DNA of 64,000 nt from Corbicula japonica (Eukaryota > Mollusca > Bivalvia > Venerida > Cyrenidae): NCBI GenBank assembly GCA_038501625.1, contig JAZAYU010000112.1, positions 1,911,084-1,975,083 of the forward strand. Direction: 5' to 3'. The translations under genes were made by a program, and so were the position numbers. The notes beneath the pieces are model-generated. The model worked only from the letters and a program-made list of their open reading frames with translations, had not been told where the DNA came from and ran no database searches. Shown piece by piece: positions 34,401 through 49,400 of the stretch (the stretch's first letter is position 1; each line of letters opens with the position of its first letter).

Positions 34401-37400
34401 GAGTTATGGCCCTTGGAACTTTTTATTCAGTGAAAGCAATACCAACAACATGCCAGAACTGCTTTTTTAACGCTTCATGTCATTGGGATTTTGATAAAAT
34501 TTCTTTTGAAAGATCGGGACATTTGCGACTTTGATTTGAAAATTTTCATCTCATGTTCAGTTAGTTGAAGAAGAGCAGCGATATCACAGTTGGTAAACTT
34601 TTTTCTTTTCATCTAATCCAAAACTACTTGCTTGATTTTTCTGAAATTTTAACTTACTAATTTAAAAGTTATTTTAATCTACATTGATTTTACCACTATA
34701 AAGTTAATTAATCTTGTAAAAATTTCAGTTTTTAGTGTCTACATGAGCCCACATTCTATTATTAGTATGTACATACAGGTATCGGGAGCATAAATTTTAA
34801 CCACTGCTTTTAGCTTATGACAATATAAGAGATATGTATTTATTACCGGTATTAGTCACTATGACATACAACTATTAATACAAAATCATTTCTTCTTTGG
34901 ATATGACTAAAATCTCATGGGCAACCAGTGTAGATCAGCCAGCACATCAATGCAATCTGATCAGGATCTACACTGTTTGCTTTATGGTCAGAAATGATTG
35001 GATGAATGTGAAAGTAAACAGTGTAGATCCTGAACAGACTGTAACAATATGTAAACTAATCAGGATCTACACTGCTTGCATACTGTATGTACCTTCTTAA
35101 CCCTTTCCTGGATATATACGCATTTTTACGCTTGTGCGACCAGTGTAGATCCAGAACAGCCGGCACATCTGTGCCGTCTGATCAGGATCTGCACTGGTCG
35201 CATTTTGGTCCGAAATAACCTAATGAATCGATAAGCGAACAGTTAAGATCCTGATCAGATGGCACGGAGGTGCCGGCTGATCTGGATCTAAAATGTTCGC
35301 CCTAGCAATAAAGGTGTGTCTGTACAGGAAAGGGTTAAATCATAGTTAGTTACAAGAGTTTTGTACTCAGCCCTCAATAAGGGCTAAAAGCCTTATTAAT
35401 AGAGAAAAGAATTGAAAAATAATAGCTTTAAATATTTATAGGCAAACAATGTGAAAGTAAAGGGGGCCTGACTCCCAGCATTCGTTTAAGAATGGTGCTG
35501 TCTGTATATTCCTGAGCCCAAGATCACAAAACTAAATCTGGAGATCAGTCTCAAATCTCAAGCATCTGATTGCTTGAGATTTGAGACTGATCTCAAAAAT
35601 TAGTTTTATGATCTTGGGCCCTGATCAATGGGATAAAAGCCTTATTCATGGAAAGAAAATAATAATAATAATATTTAATATTTACAGGCAAACAATGTGA
35701 AAGCAATGTAGATGACTGCCTGCACTCCCCATGTAAGAATGGTGCTGTCTGTATAGACCTGGTCAATGGTTACAAGTGTAACTGTACAGCTGGCTTCACT
35801 GGTGTCAACTGCAGTACTGTAAGCCAAAATCACTGTATGCAGGACCCATGTCAACACAATGGCACATGTGTAAATGGAAATAACTCATACATATGTGTAT
35901 GTGAATCTGGATACACAGGTATGTGCAAAGTGTGGCTTGAGGAGATAGACGTAAACTTCTGCCAGCAGATGATTTAACCCTTCAATCTGTGGGATATGGC
36001 ATTTATCCCATGGCAAACAGTTCAGTGCCCAAGGTTATAATACTGAGCATGGAAACCAGTCTCAAATCTCAAGCATCTGATTGGCTGAAATGGCGACCAG
36101 TCGCCATTTCAGCCAATCAGATGCTTGAGATTTGAGACTGGTTTCCAATCTCAGCTTTATAACCTCCAACCCAGATCAGCTGGCACATTCATTCCACCTG
36201 TTCAAGATCTACACTGTTCTCTTTTTTATTAATTAGGTATCAGGTTGGTTGATCAGCTTCACGAGTTAGTTTATTTAGTAAATTAATATCTGTTAGAGTC
36301 CCGAATAAAAACTGAAAATAAGTCCATCAAATGAAAATTAAATGATTTCAGTGCACTGTTTTCTTGTGTCCAGCTGTACATGATCAGGTGCCTGACTGTG
36401 ATGACTTCAGAGAAAAATTTAAGAATATCTAAGTCATGATTTTGTTCATTTTCATAAATACTTGGAGATTATCTCAAATAAAACATTTTGATTTTTCATC
36501 TGTTTTTCCAAAATTACCATTAGAAACGTCGATTGTATTTATTTTTGCTGAGTGTTTGTTATATGATTATCTTTTACTGGTTAGGACAGAACTGCAGTCA
36601 GCGTGTTCCGCCATGCTCAAAGACTCCATGCATGTTTGGTGGAACCTGCTCTGAACTTCCCGGGAATAATGATTCCCGCTGTGATTGTGTACCAGGCACC
36701 AAAGGCAACCAGTGTGAACTTGTTACCATGGCAATGTTTAGTGGGTCATCAGGAGTGACCCTGCCTTCTATCGATTGGAGTACTAGTATTGAAGATGTAC
36801 TGATGGCTAATGTAACAAATTCTTCCAACTCAAACATCAGCAGTAAAGCCAAATGGAATGTGAAATTCTGGTTTTCTACAACTATCCTTGAAGGAACATT
36901 ACTGACTATTAGTGGGGTATGCAGAATTTTAATTACTATTTATAAATGCATGATATACATTATTTATGTATATGGTATGGTAGTCTCTGTTACAAAATAT
37001 CAAGTAACCCGTAAAGAAATGATACGAAAGATTTGTTAACATGATAAGTCTATGTAAAAAGTGAAATGATCTTTCCCTACTTACTATTCATCAAGCTTTT
37101 ACCTGCATGACACACTTAGAGTTTAGTCTTTTATCAACATCAGTAACTAAAAATCTATGATTGATTTTAGCAGTTGTGAGTTCTTAATCTCAGAGATTTT
37201 TTAGGGCAGCTCTCCGATACTTCAATAATTTTGATATTGATTTGCGATTTTTTGTTAACATTTAAATAGAGGGATATTTAATAATATTTGAAAAACTTTA
37301 TACAATTTCTACACAATTGCTCCCAACATTACTTTTCAAGATTGTGGTTAAATAACTGTAAAGGGAAGTAACTGCTGCGAGGAGTTTGCCTAGGTGCAAT

Positions 37401-40400
37401 GCAGTGATCTCCCTTTGTTGCTATGTTAACCAGTCCACAGTGTATGCGGCAGAAAAAGTAGATAATCAGAGCATGAACATTAAGCTAATTAATTTAAGAC
37501 TTTGCAACTGTTAAAAGGTTGTGTTTTTTTTTTAAATTAAGGATTTCAAACATATTAGAAATTTTTAGAAAAACTATAATTTTGACGTCTTTGGCCTCTG
37601 TGACTTGATGATTTTTGAAGAAAAGAAATCCAAGTTTCAACACAGGGATGGGACTTGGTCCTAACTCCAGTGCTTTCAGTGCTTTGTTTTTCAAATTGCA
37701 CATTATGGCATAAAAAATAAGGATTGGTGTTATCAAGAACCATTTGCAATTCAAAACATGTCATCAACTCTTTCAGTTTGTTAAAATGGTTTAATTAATC
37801 ACACAACATTGCCTCCTACAGGTAAAAAAACACAAAAAACTCATTAACCCTTTCCTCCATATACATGCCTTTATGTCATGAGCGAACAATTTAAATCCAG
37901 ATCAGCCAGCACATATGTGCCATCTGATCAGGATCTGTTTACTTTTTTATTTATTAGATTATTTCTGACTAAAAAGTGAACAGTGCAGATCCTGATCAGA
38001 TAGCATGGATATGCCAACTGATCTGGATCTACACTGGTTGCACATGTATAAAAAGGCTTATATATGAAGGACAGGGTTAAGTTAGATCATAGCAGTTTGA
38101 TTGATTGAATTTAAGAACAGTCTCAGATTCGGTTCTGATGCTCCAATAGCAATTAATTAACTATAAGTCCTTAGTTTAACTAACTGCTTTAAGGTGTCAT
38201 TTATCAGAATCAAATTCATTGATGCAAGTTTTTGTTTTCTCTCTTCTTTAATAGGAATCAGAAGATGGCCGGTCTGGACACTTGTTGATGCAGCTTGTTG
38301 ATGGTAGCCTGTTTGTGTCAGTGAACCTGTATGGCCCTACAGTGACTGGTACGCTTCCACTGTCTGCCACCCAAAAGATGATATCACAAAATGTTGTGAT
38401 CTCACATACTGTTAGTGTTTCTATTACACACTCTGAATTGACATTGATTCTCCTCGACAACTGCTCAACAAATGAAACCTGCAGCCTCACTTTGATGTTT
38501 GATCCAGGTGATGAGATGGTTGATTTGACAGGATCTGTGGTGATTGGAGGCTTGGGCCCGATCGGTCAGTACCTAAGAAGCAAACTAAAAACTGACAAGA
38601 ATTTTGTGGGATGTTTAGGGGTAAGCTTGATGTTTTTTGTTGTTGTTTTTTTCTAGCAATAGATATTACATACATTTGTGGCAGGGATTCTAAAATTTCA
38701 AATTCCCAATCGGACATTGGCGCCAAAATTGACTATTCTCCGACTTCCGGTCCGCACGAACTGCGACTTCCGGTCCCTGCGTTCAGTGCATTTAACTCTC
38801 TCGACCCCCAGTTCATTCCTTCCTTACAACATAAATTCTCGTCGGCGATATCCTACAACCTTCCAACAGATAAATTTCATGATTTTTGGGCTGTAGACGG
38901 AAAAATTCTTTGATAGATTTATTAGAGCGGCACGCGACGTTTGAAGTTTACGGCGTCTTTGTTGTAATACACAAGCATCCAATGCATTGAAAACGTGACG
39001 TAACGGTTCAAAATAGTTATCTATAGCAGTGTTAATAGCGATTGTGAAGTGGATTTTTTTAGTTCATTGAACATTTACTAACTCTCGGAGTTACGGGAGG
39101 CAAGTATTCGCTTTACGTAAATATACGTTGATTATGTCATGAATTAGTAATTCTTGAATCTACCAGATCTTACACTAGTCTGCGTATGCAACATTCATTT
39201 CTGAGCCGGAAATAAATGTTGCGTACGTAGATTTTTGTAAATTTAAAATTTATTTGAATCGTTATGGCCGTAAGTAAGCAAGCCGGTTACTCGATTAATT
39301 TTCACATTAAGTATCTATTCATTTGAGCCTTTCAACTTGCAAAATGGCAATCAATTTAACTAAAATCCGCATTGTAGAAGTTTTCTTTAAATTTGCGAAA
39401 CAGCATTTTTACACATACTTTATTTTATTCGATCGGAGGTCATTCAGAATTACGCACATCAGACTAACACTTCTTTCAATAAAATGCTAGCTGTTTTATT
39501 TGTGTACGTTAATTAATAAAATCTTGGGTATTGCCACTTTTAATTCTGACATCAAACAGCCTGACTAGCGCAGTTCATTTGCAAATTAAACAAACCCGCC
39601 CATTGTTAAAATGAGACCGACCACATCCCGTCATAATGCCGCAGGCCATTCAGGGGACGTGTAGTTGTGGTAGTCATGGTAGCAGAGTTGTGAATTCGAT
39701 AATTGACAGATTAATAGCTGATTAAGCTGTGAAAAAATGTACATGTTGGTAATTTTTGTAACAATTTATGGGCCACTATTCATGACCGATGTAAAAAATG
39801 TACAAGTTGGTTATTTTTGTAACAATTTATGGGCCACTATTCATGACCGATTTTTTTTACCATTTTTGAAATTTCAATCGGACATTCTTCCCGAAAATCG
39901 GTCAATGACCGGCCTGCCGACGATTTTAGAATCCCTGATTTGTGGTAAAAGTTAATTCTATTTATTGATAATAAACAGAACCCATTTCTATCTGATTATT
40001 TCAATAATGTATTATGTTTATTAAATCACAAGAATTGTGATAAGCTCAATAATATAAATTTTGTGGGATTGTGTGCGTGTGTAAGAGGTGGGAGAGAGTT
40101 ACGGATTATCACCGACCAAAAAAAAAATGCAGTCTCTCCAAAATCGACCATTTTCAGTATTTCTGAAAGTTATAATGATATTTTGACACATAACATTCAA
40201 ATGCCATGTTTGATTATGTACAGGCAACCTGAAGAATTTTAGTTTATGTTTCCGGTATGTAAAGTTTTCTAATAAACTGTGCTTAGCTAACTTCTAATAG
40301 AAAGCTGGGGATTCACAACTTCTTCTAAATATAAATATTATAATTCTGGAGCTTGAAATTTTTGCTTTTTTGACTAGAACTTGACGGTCAATAATGCTGT

Positions 40401-43400
40401 AGTGAACTTGCTGCCAGACCCATTGCTGAACCTTACCCACTCGGTGTCCCCTGGGTGTCGGGGCAGTGACCTGTGTATGAATGTCACATGCAGGAATGGT
40501 GGACAGTGTCAGGATATGTGGTTTAGCAGTCATTGTACCTGCCCTAGTGGGTTCACTGGTTAGTGAGAAAATTACCATCATTGTCTGAATATAAGCCACA
40601 CTTTTTTCCCAGAATTCGTCAGCAAAAAGTTGGGGGTGCGGCTAATACACAGGTTTGGCTGCTTATACTTTTCGTTAAGCCTTTTTCATCTGTTCTATCA
40701 CGTTTGGGGGCGGTGCGGCTTATACATGAGTGCGGCTTATATTCGAACAATGACGGTATGTTTTCTTTTAATATCTGCATATATGATTTTTACATTACCA
40801 TATATTAACCCTTCACGCCATGGTATATGGCTGTTGTCCATTGGCAAACACTGTAAATCCAGATCAGCTGGCACATCCATGCTTTCTGATCAGGATCTGC
40901 ACTGTTGATTAGATTCATTAGGTTATTTCTGATCAAGAAACAAACAGTAAAGATCATGATCTGACTGCATGGATTACAGGCTGACCCACTCTCTTCCACT
41001 ATCGGCTCATTACATTCACCTCTGTTATAGGCTGGGACTACTTTCAACTATTTTTAATTTAACTCAAAGAAATAGTTCACCAATTACATTTACAACAACT
41101 TGGGTTTCTTCGGTTTTAATGAAAGATAGTGAAGATTTCTGTCATTTGTTTTATCTCAAGCTTTCAAATTCATTATTATAACAATATAAAATAAGGCTGT
41201 CGAGTTTGGTAAAAAATCTTGACATTGAGCCTTTTGCAGAGATGTAAAGTGAGTGTAAGGAACGACAACTCTGCGAAGGAGATTGAGGCTGACCATGATC
41301 TACACTTGTTGCCAGTGGGATTGTAGCTGATCTGGATCTACACTGGTTGCACATGCAATAAAACTTGTTTATATAGAGTAAAGGTTTAATGATAATTCTG
41401 AAAAAAAACAGGCAAGGATATGTTACACAATACTTTTGACTTGTGGTATAAGTAACTAATTAGTTTTTGCAAAATTCCTAGATGCAGAACTAACAGAATT
41501 CAATTTTTCACTTTAGCTTTATAAAGATTATTTTGATCACTAGCTCATTCACTAGCTTAGACATTATTTAATCACTGGCTGATTATTTTGATCACTAGCT
41601 TAGAGATTATTATACCCCCGCTTCGAAGAAGAGGGGGGTATACTGTTTTACCCTTGTCCGTCCGTCCGTGCGTCCGTCCGTGCGTGCGTCCGTCCGTTAC
41701 AAAATTTCCGTCGCAGTTTTCTCAGCAACTATAACATGTAGCAGCCTGATATTTTGCATATTGCTTTATCCTATAGTCCCATGTGGTGTAAAGCAATTTC
41801 ATGCTCCTTGCTCATCTACTTCCTGTTTGCCGCATATTTTTAGATTTTGTTACTATGAAGGTGCATTACATCAACCAAAAGGCATGTTAATTTTCCGTCG
41901 CAGTTTTCTAAGCAACTATAACATGCAGCAGCCTGATATTATGCATATTGCTTTATCCTATAGTCCCATATGGTGTAAAGCAATTTCATGCTCCTTGCTC
42001 ATCTACTTCCTGTTTGCCGAATATTTTAGGTTTTGTTACTATAAAGGTGCATTACATCAACCAAAGGGCATGTTAATTTTCCGTCACAGTTTTCTAAGCA
42101 ACTATAACATTCAGCAGCCTGATATTATGCATATAGAGGATATTTGTTTTTACCAGTGTAAGATAGAAATATATTTCACCGAGTGAGCTCCGGAATTGGT
42201 ATTTTCACGAGTGGCGAAGCCACGAGTGAAAATACATAATTCCGGAGTTCACGAGTGAATATATTTCTATCTTACACTGGTAAAAACAAATTTTCTTTTT
42301 ATTTTATGCTTTTAGTGCATAATTTGTGTGAAATAGGCAGAAACATTGCATGAAATGGCGCCAAAAACGTTTGTCTTCGACGTGACGTCATGACGTCATA
42401 TGACTAAACTTGAGTCCGATTTCTAAACGTTCTCATTCGGACTGTTGCGTGCGTTTGGGTACCAACGTCAAAAAACAGTGAAAATAAAAATGATATTCCA
42501 CTGTTTGAAAACAGTGAAATACCACTTTTATTTCACCGGGAAAATTCTATATTTCTCTGAAAAGCATAAAATAAAATGCTTTATCCTATAGTCCCATATG
42601 GTGTAAAGCGATTTTATGCTCTATGCTCACCTACTTCCTGTTCGATGAATACTTAGATTTTTACACATAGTTGACATACATGCACAATTTCCGTCGCAGT
42701 TTTCTTAGCAACTATAACATGCAACAGCCTGATATTTTGCATAATGCTTTATCCTATAGTTCCTAATGGTGTAAAGCGATTTTATGCTCCTTGCTCATCT
42801 ACTTCCTGTTTACCGAATACTTAGATTTGTGCACATAGTTGACATACATGCACAATTTCCGTCTCAGTTTTCTAAGCAACTATAACATGCAGCAGCCTGA
42901 TATTTTGCATAATGCTTTATCCTATAGTCCCATATGGTGTAAAGCGATTTTATGCTCCTTGCTCATCTACTTTCTGTTTACCGAATACTTAGATTTGTGC
43001 ACATAGTTGACATACATGCACAATTTCCGTTGTAGTTTTCTAAGCAACTGAAACATGCAGCAGCCTGATATTTTGCTTATTGGTCCCATATGGTGTAAAG
43101 CGATTTTATGCTCCTTGCTCATCTACTTCCTGTTTACCGAATTCTTAGATTTGTGCACATAGTTGACATACATGCACAATTTCCGTCGCAGTTTTCTAAG
43201 CAACAATAACATGCAGCAGCCTGATATTTTGCATAATGCTTTATCCTATAGTCCCATATGGTGTAAAGCGATTTTATGCTCCTTGCTCATCTACTTCCTG
43301 TTTACCGAATACTTAGATTTGTGCACATACTTGACATTCATGCACAATTTCCGTTGTAGTTTTCTTAGCAACTGAAACATGCAGCCACCTGATATTTTGC

Positions 43401-46400
43401 TTATTGCTTTATCATATATTCCCATATGGTGTAAAGCGATTTAATGCTCCTTGCTCACCTACTTCCTGTTTACCGAATACTTTGATTTTTATATATAGAT
43501 GACATACATGCACAATTTGTGTCGCATTTTAAAAAGATGGGAACATTATTTCTGTATACTCTGACAAAGCCATATTGCGGGGATATTAATCACCTTCAGT
43601 GATAGCTCTTGTTAATTTTGATCACTAGCTTAGAGATTATTTTGATCACATGATTTTCAATACTGTTACATACAATTATAGGTCCCCGTTGTGAAATAAA
43701 GAACATGATTCAGTTTGCTGGTGGATCTTTTCTGCACCTTGGAGGGTACACCAACATCAAGAGCTTGTCATTCTGGGTGTCTGCTAACAGGATGGATGGC
43801 ATGATTCTTTATACAGTAAGCTACAGCTCTTCTACTGTTTTAATATTAAACCCTTTTCTCCATATGTACATGTTTTGATGAGTGTGAAACCTGTGTTGAT
43901 CCAAATCAGCCAGCATATAGGTGCCATCAGATCATAATCTTTACTCTTTTTTAGTCAGAAATAACGGAATAAATCAAAAGCAAACAGTGCAAATCCAGAT
44001 CAGACAGAATGAATGAGCTGGTTGATCTGGATCTACACTGCAAGGGGAACTCTCACTTGTTTTACCCTTTTAGCTTCCTTTATGTATATATAATACCCAT
44101 AAACCTCTCCACAACTATACAATGGACTCACCTTAATTTGTACGTTATATATCGTCATCTAAGTGCAAAAAACTAAATTATTATAATTAAAAACATAGTT
44201 ATCTCTTTTTAGCTCGACTATTCGAAGAATAGGGGAGCTATCCTACTCGCCCCGGTGTCGGCGTCGGCGTCCGTTAAACAAAAAATGCACTTTGGTCCAT
44301 TACTTGAAAACTACTTATGATATCAACTTGAAACTTGGAATATATATTCACCATCAAATTCTACATCATTACCAACAACACCCATAACTCTGCTACAAAT
44401 ATTTTTCAAGTTATGCCCCTTTTTCGTTTAAATTTTGCATTAAGGAAAATATGCACTTTGGTCCATAACTTGTAAACTACTTGAGATATCAACTTGAAAC
44501 TTGGAATATATATTCACCATCAAATTCTACATCATTACCAACAAGACCCATAACTCTGCTGTCAATATATTTCAAGTTATGCCCCTTTTTTCTTATATTT
44601 TGAGTCAAGCAAAATATGCATTTTGCCCCTAACTTTAAAACTACTTGAGATATTGCCTTGAAACTTGAAATATATTTACACCATCAAAATCTACATCCTA
44701 ACCAACAAGACCCACCCATAACCCTTCTTCCAATATTTTTCAAATTATGCCCCTTTTTCGCTTACATTTTGTGTTAAGCAAAATATACAGTCGGCCCTTA
44801 ACTTTGTTATGAATGGAGGGATTTCAAAATAACTTGGCACAAATGTTCACCATGACAAGGCGGTGTGTCGCATACAATACCCATGCCTGTAGGTCCAAGG
44901 TCAAGGTCACTGTTACTAAAAATAGAATTTTCTTGCAAAATCGTGTCCGCTCTGTAACTTTGTTATTTCTTATTGGGTTTTTAAATAACTTGGTATAATT
45001 GTTCACCATATCAAGATGGTGTGTCACGTACATGCCCAAGCCTGTAGGTCAATGGTCAAGGTCACTGTTACTAAAAATAGAATTTTCTTGTCTAGGCTGT
45101 TACTTTGTTATGAATGGAGGGATTTCAAAATATCTTGGCACAAATGTTCACCATGACAAGGTGGTGTGTCCGCACAATACCCATGCCTGTAGATCCAAGG
45201 TCAAGGTCACTGTTACTAAAAATAGAATTTTCTTGTCCAGGCTGTAACTTTGTTATGAATGGAAGGATTTCAAAATAACTTGACACAAATGTTCACCATG
45301 ACAGGGCGGTGTGTCACGTACCATGCCCATGCCTGTAGGTCAAAGGTCAAGGTCACTGTTACTAAAAATAGAATTATCTTGTCCAGGCTGTTACTTTGTT
45401 ATAAATGGAGGGATTTCAAAATAACTTTGCACAAATGTTCATGAAAAGGCAGTGTGTCCGCACAATACCCAAGCCTGAAGGTCCAAGGTCAAGGTCACTG
45501 TTACTAAAAATAGAATTTATTTGTCCAGGCTGTAACTTCATTATAAATGGAGGGATTTCAAAAAAACTTGACACAAATGTTCACCATGAAAGGGCAGTGT
45601 ATCGCATATTATTCCCATCATTGCACTTGAGTGTCTGAAAATGATGCATAGCGGGGCATCCGTGTCCCATAGACACATTTATAGTTTCACTTATATTTTC
45701 ACTTAAGTGCACTTCATTGATAACTTTGCAAATACTTAAGGTATCAACTTCAAACTACCATTATATTTTCATTTCAGTTCTTTTTCTGTTACATTACTGA
45801 AGTGATTGATATTTGACTAAAAGTAAATGTCTCTAATAAAAAATTACTAACAAGTTTTCTAACAAATTCAGAAATATTTCATAGTTATTCCCCTATTCAG
45901 TTTAATACTTATGGTACATTTAGGAATTATTTCTGTTATTTGAAAAGAATTTCTCCCGTACCATTCACTTGTTAATATTTTTCCTGATTGCACATGAATG
46001 TATGGCCATAGTTATTATTGTTTTAATCTTCAAATTGCATTTGTTTCAAATGATTCGAATAGTCGAGCATGCTGTCTCCTCTGACAGCTCTTGTTTTAAG
46101 GATTGAATCGATATTTGATAGTTTTAATTTGGGTATGGAAAATAATTGGGTTGTTAGCTCACCAGAGCCGAAGGCTCTGAGTGAGCTATTGTGATTAGAG
46201 GGGGACCAGATGTCCGTCGTCCGTCAACATTTTGTTTGTTAACGCGATAGAGGCCACAGTTTTCAACCGATTTTCATCAAACTTGGTCAGAATGTTTGTC
46301 TTGGTGGTGTGACGACCCCTATTGAAACTGGGTCATCTTGGGTCAAAAACTAGGTCACTAGGTCAGATTAAAGCAAAAATTTGATAATGCAATAGAGGTA

Positions 46401-49400
46401 ACATTTTTTATACGATTGTCATCAAATTTGGTATGAATATTGATATTGATGATCTCTACTCAAATTATTAAAATCATATTCTTGAATTGCCTAGGGGCCC
46501 CACCCTGGGGATTTTATTTTTTTTTCTTTTAAATTCTCTTTTTAACCTTTGATTTCCTACAGTTATCAACCAGATTTTGGCACAAATTTTATACCATCTT
46601 AAAATTCAATCTTTCCTGAACAATTCATTCACTGGTTGTTCAGTGATAAAATTTGAAACAAAAATTTTAGTAGCAGAGTGAAAATTTCAAGTGTCAAAAT
46701 TTCAATACTTCTACCTGTCATCAGCTATATTAAGATGTATTAGGATGCACTATCAAGTTCATTGCTCTTAGACTAGTTGCTGGTCAAATGACCTACTGAA
46801 CTTTCCTGCTTCAAGATCTGTGTTATGCAATATTAAGAACTTTGTGCTGGAAGTTTTTATAAGGTAAATTTGACATCTTCTATAGATACTGACCAAATAA
46901 ACATTCTTAATATTTTATTTAAATTCATAAGTAAAACAAAAACAACAACAAATTTGTAGCACATTCTCAAAATATTCAGACTATATTAACCCTTTCGTCC
47001 ATAGACACAACTTTTTGCTTGGGCGAACAGTGTAGATCTAGATCAGCCGGCACATCCGAACCATCTGATCAGGATCTGCACTGTTGGCTTTTTTATTCAT
47101 TAGGTTATATCTGACTAAAATGGGACCAGTGCAGATCCTGATCAGATGGCATGAATGTGCTAGCTGATCTGGATCTACACTTGTCCCACATGCGTAAAAA
47201 TGCGTATATAAGGAGGAAAGGGTTATGGTGTGTACCGTGTATGTACAAAAAATGGCAAGTTAATTTAAGGTCTCAGAACTCCAGCATTTGATTTTTATGT
47301 CTCCCCCCCTCTGGGGGAGACAAATTGTTTTTGCCTTGTCCGTCTGTCCGTCTGTCTGTCTGTCACACTTCTGTCCGCTCAATAACTCGAGTACCTTTTG
47401 ACCCAGAGCCTTCAAACTTCATAGGGTGATAGCCCTTATTGAGTAGAAGAACCCTATTGATTTTGGGGTCAGTAGGTCAAAGGTCAAGGTCACATTGACC
47501 CGAAGAGTGAAAACTGTTTCAGCTCAATAACTCAAGTACCCTTTGACCCAAAGCCTTCAAACTTCGTAGGGTGCTATCCCTTATTGAGTAGAAGAACCCT
47601 AATGATTTTGGGGTCAGTAGGTCAAAGGTCAAGATCACAGTGACCTGAAGAGTGAAAACCGTTTCCGCTCAATAACTCGAGTACCCTTTGTACCAGAGCC
47701 TTCAAACTTCATAGGGTGATAACCCTTATTGAGTAAAAGAACTCTATTGATTTTGGGGTCAGTAGGTCAAAAGTCAAGGCCACAGTGACCCGAAGAGTGA
47801 AAACCGTTTCCGCTCAATAACTCAAGTACCCTTTGACCCAGAGTCTTCAAACTTCATAGGGTGATAGCCCTTATTGAGTAGAAGAACCCTATTGATTTTG
47901 GGGTCAGTAGGTCAAAGGTCAAGGTCACAGTGACCCAAAGAGTGAAAACCGTTTCCACTCAATAACTCGAGTACCCTTTGACCCAGAGCCTTCAAACTTC
48001 ATAGGGTGATAGCCCTTATTGAGTAGAAGAACACTATTGATTTTGGGGTCAGTAGGTCAAAGGTAAAGGTCACAGTGACCCGAAGAGTGAAAAACGTTTC
48101 CGCTCAATAACTTGAGTACCCTTTGACCCAGGGACTTCAAACTTCATAGGTTGTTATCCATTATAGAGTAGAAGAACCCTATTGATTTTGGGGTCAGTAG
48201 GTCAAAGGTCAAGGTCACAGGGGCCTCAAGAGTGAAAACCGTTTCCACTCAATAACAGGAGTTCTATTTTACCCAGAGCTTTCAAACTTCATACAATGGA
48301 TGTCCTTATTCAGTAGAACAAAGGTCAAGGTCACAGGGTTCATCGTGCAGGGGTCATGGCGCAGGTGGGGGAGACATGCGTTTCTATAAAAAAACATCTA
48401 GTTTTCTAAGACTAGTATCAGTTGTCAGCAGTCCGATGCTTGAGAATTGAGTATGGTCTCTAGTCTCAGTTTTATTGTCTTTGGCCCTGATCTTGACCAA
48501 ACCAGTCTTTAACTCTTTCCTCCATATATACATATTTTTATGCAATGCCAACAGTGTAGATCCAGATCAGCTTGCTCATTTGTGTAGTCTGTTCAGGATT
48601 TGCACTCGTCGCATTTTAGTCAGAATTAACTGAACAAATAAAAAAGCTAACAGTGTAGATTTTGTTCAGACGGTAGGGATATGCTGACTGATCTGGATCT
48701 ACACGGATTGTCCACGCAAAAAATGTATATATACAGAGGAAAGGATTAAGCATTTTTGTAGGAAAAGGTTTATTATCCCCCGCCGCATAGCAGCTTGGGG
48801 ATATAGGAATGGTCTTCGTTCGTCGGTACGTTCGTCCATCTGTCTGTCCTTCCATGTGCACACATTTCGTGTCCAGTCCATAACTTTTCAACCCCTAGAC
48901 GGAATTTCATGAAGTTTTAGGCAAATGTTCTCCCCATCAAGACGACGTGCAGAACCCATGTTCCAACATGGCAGGCTCAATGTCTAGGTCACTAGGTCCG
49001 ATTAAAGCAAAAATTTCGTTAACTCAATAGAGGTCACATTTTTTGTTCGATTGTCATCAAATTTGATATGACTATTTATATTGATGATATCTACTCAAAT
49101 TATTAAAATCATGTTCTTGAATTGCCCAGGGGCCCTGCCCTGGGGATTTAAAAAAAATCTTTTAAATTCTGTTTTTAACCTTTGATTTTCTACAGTTATC
49201 AACCAGATTTTGACACAAACTTTATGCCATCTTAAAATTCAATATTTCCTGAACAATTCATATACTGGTTGTTCAGTGATAAAATTTGAAACAAAAATTT
49301 TAGTAGCAGAGTGAAAATTTCATGTGTCAAAATTCCAATATTTCTACCTGTCTTCAGCTTTATTTAGATTCAATCATAAGGTGGCAGTATCATATCTTCT

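Noticed and set aside
41668..42186. A 172-codon frame in Crumbs intron 12
   Set aside because: It is formed by in-phase tandem units of a pearl-like element; its repeated sequence follows the DNA unit.
47295..48405. Regular repeats as a CRISPR array
   Set aside because: Units of about 143 bp repeat as a whole without unique spacers, and the genome is animal.
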